Source: an uncultured Candidatus Neoarthromitus sp.
GTDB lineage: Bacteria; Bacillota; Clostridia; Clostridiales; Clostridiaceae
Assembly (NCBI GenBank): GCA_937890765.1
Contig: CALADQ010000010.1
Coordinates: 37,552-101,551 of the forward strand
DNA length: 64,000 bases
Direction of reading: 5' to 3'
Position 1 is the first letter of the stretch. Every line of letters begins with the position of its first letter. Made by a program: the position numbers and the translations under genes. This document shows positions 19,863 through 27,281 of this stretch, one piece after another. The notes under the pieces are model-generated. The model was not told the DNA's origin and did no database searches. It was given only the letters and a program-made list of their open reading frames with translations.

Positions 19863-20822
19863 ATGAAAAAGATAGCAGTACTTACAAGTGGAGGAGATGC
19901 TCCAGGTATGAATGCAGCTGTTCGTTCAGTTGTTAGATATTCATTAAATAAAGGTATAGAGGTTTTTGGTATACACAGAGGTTATCACGGGCTTTTACAT
20001 GGAGAAATAGAAATTCTAAATAGAAATTCGGTTTCGGATGTTATAGATAGGGGCGGTACTTTTCTTAAAACTGCAAGGTGTTTAGAGTTTAAACAAGAGG
20101 AAGTTAGAAGGCAAGCTTACGAAATTTTAAAAGAAAGAGAAATACAAGGTCTTATTGTAGTTGGTGGAGATGGTTCGTTTATGGGTGCTAAGCTTTTATC
20201 TAAGTTTGGCCTTTCTACTGTGGGGATACCAGGAACAATTGATAATGATCTTCCTTACACGGATTATACTATAGGATTTGATACAGCACTTAATACGATT
20301 TTAGATTCAGTGAGAAAGCTTAGAGATACTTCTAGTTCACATGAGAGAGTTAGTATAGTTGAAGTTATGGGAAGAAATTGTGGGGATTTAGCTTTGTATT
20401 CTGCTTTAGCAGGAGGAGCTGAAGCTGTAATTGTGCCAGAGTATCCTTTTAATAGAGAAGAACTTTGCGAGAGGATTTTAGAAGGAAAGAAAAGTAATAA
20501 ACTTCATAGTTTGATTATATTAGCTGAAGGGGCAGGCAATGCTGAAGACTTGAGAAAGTACATTCAACAAAAAATAGGTTTGGATACAAGAGCTACTGTT
20601 TTAGGACATATTCAGCGTGGAGGTATACCTACAGGAAGAGATAGGGTTATGGCTTCTGTTATGGGAAGAAGGGCTGTAGATATTTTGTGCGAAAATAAAA
20701 ATTGTGCTAGGGTTGTGGGAATAAGAGATAATCTTGTTTTTGATATGGATATTGAAGAAGCTTTAAAAATGGAAAGGAATTTTAATAAAGATTTATATGA
20801 TCTTGTAAATAAATTAGTTTAA
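19863..20822 (+). CDS. pfkA: ATP-dependent 6-phosphofructokinase
   Basis: Phosphorylates fructose 6-phosphate in glycolysis. At 319 residues it has the length of the bacterial PfkA subunit. ATP site: TSGGDAPGMNAAVR (residues 8-21) and VGGDGSFMG (near 101); catalytic segment TIDNDLPYTDYTIGFDTA (near 124-141); sugar phosphate residues in VEVMGRNCGDLA (near 164) and GHIQRGG (near 242). An ATG at 19836 is in frame, but the one at 19863 follows GAGAGG by 7 bases and yields MKKIAVLTSGG. Downstream pyk is 18 bases away, giving a two-gene glycolytic operon behind dnaE. Confidence 0.98.
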   Translation: MKKIAVLTSGGDAPGMNAAVRSVVRYSLNKGIEVFGIHRGYHGLLHGEIEILNRNSVSDVIDRGGTFLKTARCLEFKQEEVRRQAYEILKEREIQGLIVVGGDGSFMGAKLLSKFGLSTVGIPGTIDNDLPYTDYTIGFDTALNTILDSVRKLRDTSSSHERVSIVEVMGRNCGDLALYSALAGGAEAVIVPEYPFNREELCERILEGKKSNKLHSLIILAEGAGNAEDLRKYIQQKIGLDTRATVLGHIQRGGIPTGRDRVMASVMGRRAVDILCENKNCARVVGIRDNLVFDMDIEEALKMERNFNKDLYDLVNKLV

Positions 20823-20840
20823 AAATTATGGGGTGTTTGT

Positions 20841-22262
20841 ATGAGAAAAACAAAAATAGTTTGTACTATTGGTCCATCTAGTGATGATTATCACATTTTA
20901 GAGCAGTTGATAGAAAAAGGCATGAATGTTATGAGACTTAATTTTTCTCATGGAAATTTTGAAGAGCATGGAGAGAGAATAAGAAAAGTTAGAGATATTT
21001 GTGCTAAAAGTGGTAAATATGTAGGAATAATGTTGGATACTAAAGGTCCAGAAATTAGAACTAAATCGTTTAAAGATAAGGTTACTTTGGTTCAAGGTGA
21101 TAAATTTATTATTCATACTAAAGGAGATTTAGAGGGAAATAGTAGGGAGTGCGCTATTACTTATGAAAATCTTTATAAAGATGTTACTCCTAAAAGTAGG
21201 ATTCTTATAGATGATGGTTTAGTTGCACTTGAAGTTGAGAGTGTTTCTGATTACAAAATAGAATGTATTGTTTTAAATACTGGAGAGATATCAAGTAATA
21301 AAGGAGTTAATCTTCCTGACTCCAAAATAAAGTTACCAGCTTTAACTGAAAAAGATAAGAATGATTTGTTGTTTGGTATAGCTAATGATGTTGAATTTAT
21401 AGCTGCTTCTTTCATAAGAAAAGTTGATGATGTTAAGCAGATAAGAAGATTTTTGGATAACAATGGTGGAGAAGATATAAGAATAATATCTAAAATTGAA
21501 AATCAAGAAGGATTGGATAATTTAGATGAAATAATAGAAGCTTCAGATGGAATAATGGTTGCTAGAGGAGATTTAGGAGTTGAAATTCCAATAGAAAATC
21601 TACCTTATTGGCAAAAAACAATAATAAAAAGATGTAATGATAAAGGCAAAGTTGTGATAACGGCAACTCAAATGCTTGATTCAATGATAAGAAATCCTAG
21701 ACCAACTAGAGCTGAATCTTCAGATGTTGCCAATGCAATTTATGATGGTACAGATGCAGTTATGCTTAGTGGTGAAACTGCAAATGGAAAATATCCAATA
21801 GAAGCATATGAAATAATGGATAAAATTGTTAGAACTACTGAAGCACATTTAGATTACGAGGGAAAATTAAATAGAAGGTTAACTAAAATTGAATATAAAG
21901 ATGTTCCATCTACTATAGCGTTGTTTTCTTGTACAACAGCAAATGAAGTTGGTGCTAAAGTTGTACTTGCTTGTACAAAATCTGGTGCTACAGCTGAACT
22001 TATTTCAAAGTTTAGGCCTGAATGTCCTATAATTTCTATAACCCAAACTAAAAAAGTCGCTATGATACTTTCGGTTTATTGGGGAATTTATTCTCAAATG
22101 ATAGAAGAAACTATTGAAAATACGGATATGTTAATTGATTTGTCAGTTGATCTTGCAAAAAAAGAATATAATTTATCTAAAGGCGATTTAGTTGTTGTTG
22201 CTGCAAGTGTTCCAGCTAATTTCAAAGGTCATACGAATATGTTAAAAGTACATGAAGTATAA
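20841..22262 (+). CDS. pyk: Pyruvate kinase
   Basis: Converts phosphoenolpyruvate and ADP to pyruvate and ATP. The 473-residue protein has the core without the extra PEP-utiliser domain found in Bacillus. Motifs: TIGPSSDD and MNVMRLNFSHG (near 30-38), DTKGPEIRT (near 67), ISKIENQEGLDN (near 215), MVARGDLGVEIP (near 238-249) and ATQMLDSMIRNPRPTRAE (near 273-290). A GGGGTG site precedes the ATG. No terminator follows immediately; the first hairpin downstream is at 22395-22436. Confidence 0.98.
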   Translation: MRKTKIVCTIGPSSDDYHILEQLIEKGMNVMRLNFSHGNFEEHGERIRKVRDICAKSGKYVGIMLDTKGPEIRTKSFKDKVTLVQGDKFIIHTKGDLEGNSRECAITYENLYKDVTPKSRILIDDGLVALEVESVSDYKIECIVLNTGEISSNKGVNLPDSKIKLPALTEKDKNDLLFGIANDVEFIAASFIRKVDDVKQIRRFLDNNGGEDIRIISKIENQEGLDNLDEIIEASDGIMVARGDLGVEIPIENLPYWQKTIIKRCNDKGKVVITATQMLDSMIRNPRPTRAESSDVANAIYDGTDAVMLSGETANGKYPIEAYEIMDKIVRTTEAHLDYEGKLNRRLTKIEYKDVPSTIALFSCTTANEVGAKVVLACTKSGATAELISKFRPECPIISITQTKKVAMILSVYWGIYSQMIEETIENTDMLIDLSVDLAKKEYNLSKGDLVVVAASVPANFKGHTNMLKVHEV

Positions 22263-22298
22263 AAATTAATTTAAAATTTACAAATATATAAGAAAAAA

Positions 22299-22328
22299 TT
22301 TACAAAATAAATTCCCAGTAAGTATATT
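22299..22328 (+). promoter_or_regulatory. Candidate promoter upstream of the rlmCD leader
   Basis: TTTACA at 22299-22304 and TATATT at 22323-22328 are separated by 18 bases in the AT-rich gap after pyk. It lies upstream of the 22395-22436 hairpin, so a transcript from it would cross the hairpin before reaching the methyltransferase gene. AT richness makes chance matches common, hence the low confidence. Confidence 0.3.
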
Positions 22329-22394
22329 ATTATAAAGAAGTTTTAATAATTTAAGTGTTTATTTTTTTATTTAGGCAACTGATTCAAAATAATG

Positions 22395-22436
22395 TTAGCA
22401 TCTATAAATTTATTTTTATAGATGCTAATGTTTTTT
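22395..22436 (+). terminator. Terminator hairpin abutting the rlmCD ribosome binding site
   Basis: A 14-bp perfect inverted repeat (22395-22408 and 22415-22428, 6-base loop) is followed by TGTTTTTT ending at 22436. The next base begins AAGGAGG (22437-22443), the ribosome binding site of the methyltransferase gene. No promoter fits between the T run and the gene, so RNA polymerase must read through this hairpin to express it. It can end the dnaE-pfkA-pyk transcript and attenuate the downstream gene. Confidence 0.88.
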
Positions 22437-22449
22437 AAGGAGGATTTTA

Positions 22450-23820
22450 ATGTTAGAAATTTCTAGTAAACACATAGTTAGAATTGAGGGATATAATCAT
22501 GAAGGTTATGGAGTTGCGCATGTAGATGAATTTGTAGTATTTGTTAAGGAAGGTATATTTGGAGAGATTGTTGAAATAGTCATAACAAAATCTAATAAAA
22601 ATTATGCTTTTGGAGAAATTGTCGATATATTATCTGTTTCAAATCATAGGGTTATACCTATTTGTGATATATATAAAAATTGTGGAGGCTGTAGCCTTCA
22701 ACATATGGATTACAAAGAGCAAATTAATTTTAAAGAGAGAAAAATTAAAGATGCTTTTCGTAAAATAACTGGAATAGAAAATTTTAAAATCGATAAATTT
22801 TATGGTATGTCTATACCGTATGAATATAGAAATAAAGTACAAGTTCCTTTCGGTAAAAGCGGAAAGATGATTATTGCAGGGTTTTATGAAAATAAAACTC
22901 ACAAAATTATAAATATGAATCATTGTCATATTCAGTTTAAGGAAGCAAATGAAATTATAAATAAAACTAGAGAATATATAAAGGAAAATAATGTTGAGGT
23001 TTACAATGAAATAAATCATTATAACTTGAGAAGTAATTATGGATTGTTTAGACACATTGTAATAAGAAAAGGTTATAACACTAATGAAATAATGGTAGTT
23101 ATAATTTTAACAGAGGATGATGAAAAATTTTTAAATTCCTATGTTGAGTTTATACTTAATAATTTTAATAATGTTAAGACGATTGTTTTAAATGTAAATG
23201 ATAAGGTTACAAATGTTATATTTGGAGATTACGAAAGAATTTTACACGGCAATGGATACATAACTGATAAAATTAATGATTTTGTGTTCAGAATTCAAAG
23301 TAAATCATTTTTTCAAATTAACACTAAACAGTCTGAGAAACTTTATTCTTGTGCAATAGAAATGGCTGATCTAAAGTATGGAGATATTCTCTTAGATGCT
23401 TATTGTGGAATAGGAACCATTGGAATATGTGCAAGTAGAAGAGTTAAAAGTGTTTATGGAATAGAGGAATGTAAGGAAAGTATTATTGATGCTAACGCAA
23501 ATAAAAAATTGAATAATGTTAAGAACATACAGTTTATAGAAGGAAAAGTTGAATATGAAATAGTTAATTTGGTTAATAATGGAGTGAACATAACGTGTGC
23601 TATATTGGATCCGCCACGCAAGGGAGTTAAGGAAATTGTTTTAAAAAAGTTGAGAGATTCGAAATGCAAAAAAATAGTTTATATATCTTGCGATGTTTCG
23701 ACTTTTGCACGAGATGCTAAAATTTTAAATTCGCTTGGTTATAAACTTTTCAAGGTTAGAGGGGTTGATATGTTTTGTCAAACTCACCATGTTGAAACAG
23801 TTGCCCTGTTTACTTTGTAA
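22450..23820 (+). CDS. rlmCD: 23S rRNA (uracil-C5)-methyltransferase, TrmA/RlmCD family
   Basis: SAM-dependent RNA m5U methyltransferase. The N-terminal TRAM domain (residues about 5-58) binds RNA; the 4Fe-4S cysteines are in CDIYKNCGGCSLQ (near 76-88) with a fourth at CHIQF (near 158). The Rossmann domain shows LDAYCGIGTIGI (near 315), LDPPRKGVKE (near 386) and the catalytic cysteine in YISCDVSTFARDA (near 410). The 456 residues match the Bacillus YefA/RlmCD enzyme, which methylates 23S rRNA U747 and U1939; the exact target cannot be read here. It is the last chromosomal gene before the prophage. Confidence 0.93.
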   Translation: MLEISSKHIVRIEGYNHEGYGVAHVDEFVVFVKEGIFGEIVEIVITKSNKNYAFGEIVDILSVSNHRVIPICDIYKNCGGCSLQHMDYKEQINFKERKIKDAFRKITGIENFKIDKFYGMSIPYEYRNKVQVPFGKSGKMIIAGFYENKTHKIINMNHCHIQFKEANEIINKTREYIKENNVEVYNEINHYNLRSNYGLFRHIVIRKGYNTNEIMVVIILTEDDEKFLNSYVEFILNNFNNVKTIVLNVNDKVTNVIFGDYERILHGNGYITDKINDFVFRIQSKSFFQINTKQSEKLYSCAIEMADLKYGDILLDAYCGIGTIGICASRRVKSVYGIEECKESIIDANANKKLNNVKNIQFIEGKVEYEIVNLVNNGVNITCAILDPPRKGVKEIVLKKLRDSKCKKIVYISCDVSTFARDAKILNSLGYKLFKVRGVDMFCQTHHVETVALFTL

Positions 23821-23860
23821 AAATGCATGTTTCATATATTTATAAACTTGATTTTATTAG

Positions 23861-23905
23861 TTTTGCCTACGATTTGCCAACGGAGGTATTAATTCGTAGA
23901 CAAAA
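23861..23905. repeat. Inverted repeat at the host-prophage boundary
   Basis: TTTTGCCTACGA (23861-23872) and TCGTAGACAAAA (23894-23905) are inverted copies with one mismatch, 21 bases apart, between the end of rlmCD and the end of the integrase gene; the right arm overlaps the integrase stop region. It has no T run. It may include attL core or integrase-binding sequence. The matching attR lies outside the window, so the core cannot be defined. Confidence 0.3.
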
Positions 23906-25079
23906 GCGCCCTTTCTAAAATTTCAACTGTTTGTTCTGCCATCTTTTCGGTGGCATGAGTATAAGTATCTAAAGTAGTTTGTATATTATTATGACCTAGA
24001 CGATGCTGAACATCTTTAACATTTGCACCATTTTCTATTAACGTAGTGGCGTGTGTATGTCTTAAAGAGTGAAAATTGAATGATATACCTAGTTCATAGT
24101 TTATAACTCTTGAGGCGTATTTAAATGAATCTGGTGTAAGTGCTGTTCCATTTTCTTTAACACAGACCATATTTAACGGCGGTAGTTTTAAATTTACGGA
24201 AGATGTAATGAGCCTATCCTCATTTTTGTATTGTTTTATGTAGTGTTTTCCGTATTCTATGCTTTTTAAATATATATATTTCTTGTGACGTCTTAGAGCA
24301 TTCCTTAAAGTTACTCCAATTTTAATTATTCTAGTTGATGATTTAGTTTTAGGAGAGCCAAAATACCAAAATTTATCTTTTTTATATAAAATCTTATTGA
24401 TGTTAATTATGTTTTTATTTAAGTCTATATCATCCCATGTAAGTCCCATAACTTCACCTATACGACAACCTGTAAGGTATCCAATCATTATAGGTATAAA
24501 AAATGATGAACCTTCAGGAAATCTTTTTATTATAGCTTTGAATTCTTCACTGCTTATAATTTTACGATTGCTATTACTTGTAGAATTTTTATATTTAGGT
24601 AATTGCACATATTGCATAGGATTGTTTTTTAGAAAATTAAGTGGATGTACCGAATATTTAAGAGCATTATTTAGAACCGTTGTAATACTCACTAAATAGT
24701 TTTTAGCCATACCTGATATAAATTTTTGATTTACGAATTCTTGAAGTTTACCAGGAGTTAGTGAGTTTAATCTTAATGAACCTAGAGATGGTTTAATGTG
24801 ATTTTCAATAACTCCTCGATAAGCTCTATGGGTATTATATTTACAATTTATAGTTACATAAGATTTAAACCAATAATCCATATAATCAGAGACTGACATA
24901 TTAGTTTTAAGTATTTGATCTCCGTCCTCATATTCTGATATTGCTTTTATTAAAGCAGCTTCTGCTTCTTTTTTCGTTTTTCCTCCAACTCTTTCTATAC
25001 GTTTTCGTCTACCATCAACAGAGGCTGCCTCGAAGGAATAGTACCATTTATCTCCCCGTTTACGTAGGTGTCCTGCCAT
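23889..25079 (-). CDS. int: Phage tyrosine recombinase (integrase)
   Basis: Site-specific recombinase for prophage integration and excision. The N-terminal arm-binding domain starts AGHLRKRGDKWYYSFE, followed by a SAM-like core-binding domain (residues about 60-155) and the catalytic domain. Catalytic residues: Arg in TGCRIGEVMGL (near 205), HSLRHTHATTL (His-x-x-Arg near 338), His in LGHNNIQTT (near 360) and the tyrosine nucleophile in LDTYTHAT (near 372). The frame is open 3 codons further (two ATGs), but AAAGGAG is spaced 8 bases from the ATG at 25079, giving 396 residues. It is transcribed towards rlmCD, as expected at a phage end. Confidence 0.97.
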   Translation of the reverse strand: MAGHLRKRGDKWYYSFEAASVDGRRKRIERVGGKTKKEAEAALIKAISEYEDGDQILKTNMSVSDYMDYWFKSYVTINCKYNTHRAYRGVIENHIKPSLGSLRLNSLTPGKLQEFVNQKFISGMAKNYLVSITTVLNNALKYSVHPLNFLKNNPMQYVQLPKYKNSTSNSNRKIISSEEFKAIIKRFPEGSSFFIPIMIGYLTGCRIGEVMGLTWDDIDLNKNIININKILYKKDKFWYFGSPKTKSSTRIIKIGVTLRNALRRHKKYIYLKSIEYGKHYIKQYKNEDRLITSSVNLKLPPLNMVCVKENGTALTPDSFKYASRVINYELGISFNFHSLRHTHATTLIENGANVKDVQHRLGHNNIQTTLDTYTHATEKMAEQTVEILERALLSTN

Positions 25080-25106
25080 AAACATCACTCCTTTCGTGTT
25101 TATTAT

Positions 25107-25124
25107 TGAGAGGCGTGTCTCAAA
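25107..25124. promoter_or_regulatory. Palindrome between int and the Xis-like gene
   Basis: TTGAGA and TCTCAA form a perfect inverted repeat around GGCGTG in the 90-base gap between the divergent integrase and Xis-like genes. Position and symmetry suggest an operator shared by both genes, but no regulator can be assigned. Confidence 0.4.
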
Positions 25125-25169
25125 TTATACCTAACCTCATTAATATTTTGGTTACATGGGAGGAAAAAT

Positions 25170-25373
25170 ATGGACGATATATTGTTTACGGTATCAGAGG
25201 TTGCTAAACTCATTAAAACAAATAAGCAGTATGTATATGATTTAATCAAACTAGGTTTGTTACCTGCTTTAAAACTTGGTAGTTTGAAAATTAGAAGAAT
25301 CAGCCTATTAGAATTTTTAGAAAAATTTGAAGGTAAAGATTTAAGTGATTTAGAACATATAACAGATTTATAA
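25170..25373 (+). CDS. Excisionase-like helix-turn-helix protein
   Basis: A 67-residue protein of the MerR-like excisionase type: FTVSEVAKLIKTNKQYVYDL is the HTH and IRRISLLEFLEKF the wing end, as in Tn916-type Xis and helix-turn-helix 17 proteins. GGGAGGA precedes the ATG. It is divergent from the integrase, a usual place for a directionality factor. Role in excision is inferred from family and position; it could instead be a plain regulator of int. Confidence 0.75.
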   Translation: MDDILFTVSEVAKLIKTNKQYVYDLIKLGLLPALKLGSLKIRRISLLEFLEKFEGKDLSDLEHITDL

Positions 25374-25538
25374 AAATTTTGATGCAATCCAAATTAATAT
25401 GACGATACCAATATTAACTACTGTAGATATTAAAATGCCTATTAAAACTACAACTCCATCCTTCTCGTTATCCTCTACAGGAGGATCGGGTTGTATATTA
25501 TCTTCATCAGTAGGTGGTTTACCGTAAATCATTCTCAT
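25368..25538 (-). CDS. Small single-pass membrane protein
   Basis: A 56-residue ORF. The product starts MRMIYGKPPTDEDN, has an acidic, proline-rich N-terminal half (PDPPVEDNEKD) and one strong transmembrane helix (VVVLIGILISTVVNIG and following, residues about 29-50), ending ASKFL. The ATG at 25538 has GAGGAG 9 bases upstream, inside the end of the tandem RHH gene, so the two are probably translated together. Its end overlaps the end of the convergent Xis-like gene by 6 bases. Function unknown; phage superinfection-exclusion proteins are often small membrane proteins of this kind. Confidence 0.6.
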   Translation of the reverse strand: MRMIYGKPPTDEDNIQPDPPVEDNEKDGVVVLIGILISTVVNIGIVILIWIASKFL

Positions 25539-25541
25539 TAT

Positions 25542-25961
25542 CTAAATCTCCTCTCTGTTGTCATACCATCCTAAAATATCCTTGACAAACTCGTTTAATA
25601 AAAAATCTATGTATTTTGATATATTACCTCCTGACCTCATTTGTACATATTCTTTTTCAGTGCTATATAATCTAACTGTTATTTTATGAGTTTTGTGACG
25701 TACAAAATTATTAGCCAGTATGTCCTCTATATCGGATGGTTTAAAACTTTTGTGTATTTTTTCATAATCACTCACCTCAAACACCAAATATCCATCTCGC
25801 ATATCAGTACGTATTAACTCTCGTATAAACCTACCTTTGTTAAACCTATTAAACTTATAAATCATACGGTGGTGTCTATCCGATAATCGGATATCGATAC
25901 GAGCGTCAAATTGTTTGTAGTTAGGAGAGTTACGCCATGAGTACTCTTGCCTTTTTGCCAT
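25542..25961 (-). CDS. Tandem ribbon-helix-helix-like DNA-binding protein
   Basis: A 139-residue basic protein with two segments that each look like a ribbon-helix-helix unit: DARIDIRLSDRHHRMIYKF...FIRELIRTDM (about residues 19-54) and HKITVRLYSTEKEYVQMRS...KYIDFLLNEFVKD (about 92-130). RHH proteins normally dimerise to bind DNA; two units in one chain could make a single-chain or higher-order binder. AAGGAG is 8 bases before the ATG. The 105 bases upstream hold phased CACAA repeats that could be its operator. Probably an autoregulated repressor of this small leftward operon; the exact family is not recognised. Confidence 0.6.
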   Translation of the reverse strand: MAKRQEYSWRNSPNYKQFDARIDIRLSDRHHRMIYKFNRFNKGRFIRELIRTDMRDGYLVFEVSDYEKIHKSFKPSDIEDILANNFVRHKTHKITVRLYSTEKEYVQMRSGGNISKYIDFLLNEFVKDILGWYDNREEI

Positions 25962-25995
25962 TGCCTCAACTCCTTAAAAAAATTTTTTGATATGT

Positions 25996-26065
25996 TTGTA
26001 CTACAATATGGTAGCACAAATGTCGTACAATCGTAGCACAAAAGGGATTTTAATTGTCGCACAAT
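25996..26065. repeat. Helically phased ACAA repeats upstream of the RHH gene
   Basis: Five copies of a CTACAA/GTACAA/GCACAA motif have their ACAA at 26003, 26016, 26027, 26038 and 26061, i.e. steps of 13, 11, 11 and 23 bases. Three sites are also near-palindromes: TTGTACTACAA (25996-26006), ATGTCGTACAA (26020-26030) and TTGTCGCACAA (26054-26064). The array begins 35 bases before the RHH start codon on the opposite strand. It looks like an operator for cooperative binding. Confidence 0.55.
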
Positions 26066-26385
26066 GGCAGGGGAGGGGATACTATATATAGATAGTGCAA
26101 AATGATTTTATTTTTTTAAAAGGTTTGATAAAATTTTGTTTACTTTCTCTTTTGGAAAAGAGGTATACGTAGATTATTTTATCCGTGTAGTGGAATAATA
26201 ATATTAAATAGGGATTTACGAAGTTGTCATTTGAGGTGGGCAAATGATATATTTATAAATACATTGAATTTAACATATTGAGGAGGATGTAAGATAATAC
26301 ACAGTGGCGAAATTGATAAACATCCAGTTTCCAAATGCATAAAAGTTGAGATGTTGATTTTTAGCTTCCAGTTACAAAAAATATT
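26066..26385. other. Long intergenic region between RHH gene and HipA-like gene
   Basis: No supported gene is seen in this 320-base stretch. It holds a perfect palindrome CTCTTTT-GG-AAAAGAG at 26147-26162 and a strong Shine-Dalgarno sequence GAGGAGG near 26280 that leads only to ATG-TAA. The first other start after it, GTG at 26303, encodes just 12 codons. The HipA-like ORF begins 100 bases further without a Shine-Dalgarno sequence of its own. The region may contain the promoter and a leader peptide for that operon, or the remains of a lost upstream partner gene. Confidence 0.5.
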
Positions 26386-27279
26386 ATGATTCAAATAATT
26401 AATTTCGATGGTTGGGTCGATAACCAATACAAACATAATGAAACTTTATTATCAGGTAAAAGTAGAAAAGAGTATTTGAAGGATTCCATTAGTGGTAAAT
26501 CTGGTATATTTAAGTATCCAAAAACATTAAAAACAACTGAACATGTATCAGAGAGACTAGCATATGACATCGCAAGAATTATTGGTGTAAGGTGTGCCAT
26601 TACTGATATAGGTACTTTTAGAGAAGAAATGGGGTCTTTGAGCTACCTAATAGCAGAGCATTTAGAAAATGGAACTTCCAGTATAACGAAAAAATATTCT
26701 AGCTATGATAAGGAAAAGCACTTTGATTCGAATACCAAAGAATATTATTCGATACACATGATAGAAAATAGCCTAAATGAGTTCGATAACTGCGTAGAAT
26801 TACTAGATTCTTTCTATAAGATGTTATTGTTCGATTTTCTGATTGGGAATAGTGATAGACACTCAGATAATTGGGGATTAGTAAGCAATGGGTCAAATTT
26901 TACGTTTAGCCCCTTGTTTGACAACGGTTCGGCTTTATGTTCATATGTTAAAAATGCTGATATCGAGAGCTATTTTAAAGATAGTCAACGTTATAAATCT
27001 CTTGTAGACACTAAATCGATATCAAAAATAAGGATAGGTAGATTTGATAAAAAAAGACCTAAACATTCGGAGGTTATAAACCATCTGAAGTGTATAAATT
27101 TGCTACCTCTAGTAACAATTGAAAAAATAAACGATACATTGAACGAAAATCAGATAGAGTATATTTTGAATGAATATCCTAGTTTTATAATTATGGACGA
27201 GAAAAAAGAGCTTATAAAAAAATATTTATTGAGTAAAATTGATATATTAAATAGCATATTAAAAGGGGGTTGGGTGTAA
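26386..27279 (+). CDS. HipA-like kinase (lacking the HipA N-terminal subdomain)
   Basis: A 297-residue protein with HipA-type Ser/Thr kinase motifs: GNSDRHSDNWGL (about 153-164), which matches the catalytic GxxDRHxxN segment, and FSPLFDNGSAL (about 174-184), which matches the metal-binding PLxD segment. An N-terminal region (SGKSGIFKYPK, SERLAYDIARIIGV) fits the nucleotide-binding lobe. The N-terminal subdomain 1 of full HipA is absent and seems to be supplied by the next gene, 3 bases away. HipA toxins phosphorylate translation factors such as GltX or TrpS; the target here is unknown. No HipB-type HTH antitoxin adjoins. The start ATG has no visible ribosome binding site. Confidence 0.75.
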   Translation: MIQIINFDGWVDNQYKHNETLLSGKSRKEYLKDSISGKSGIFKYPKTLKTTEHVSERLAYDIARIIGVRCAITDIGTFREEMGSLSYLIAEHLENGTSSITKKYSSYDKEKHFDSNTKEYYSIHMIENSLNEFDNCVELLDSFYKMLLFDFLIGNSDRHSDNWGLVSNGSNFTFSPLFDNGSALCSYVKNADIESYFKDSQRYKSLVDTKSISKIRIGRFDKKRPKHSEVINHLKCINLLPLVTIEKINDTLNENQIEYILNEYPSFIIMDEKKELIKKYLLSKIDILNSILKGGWV

Positions 27280-27281
27280 GT

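Noticed and set aside
22639..23055. Minus-strand ORF of 138 codons inside rlmCD
   Set aside because: Hydrophobic low-complexity translation of the opposite strand of a clear gene; no supporting signals.
25862..26062. Minus-strand ORF of 66 codons overlapping the RHH gene start
   Set aside because: It overlaps both the RHH gene and its repeat array in another frame and has no domain likeness.
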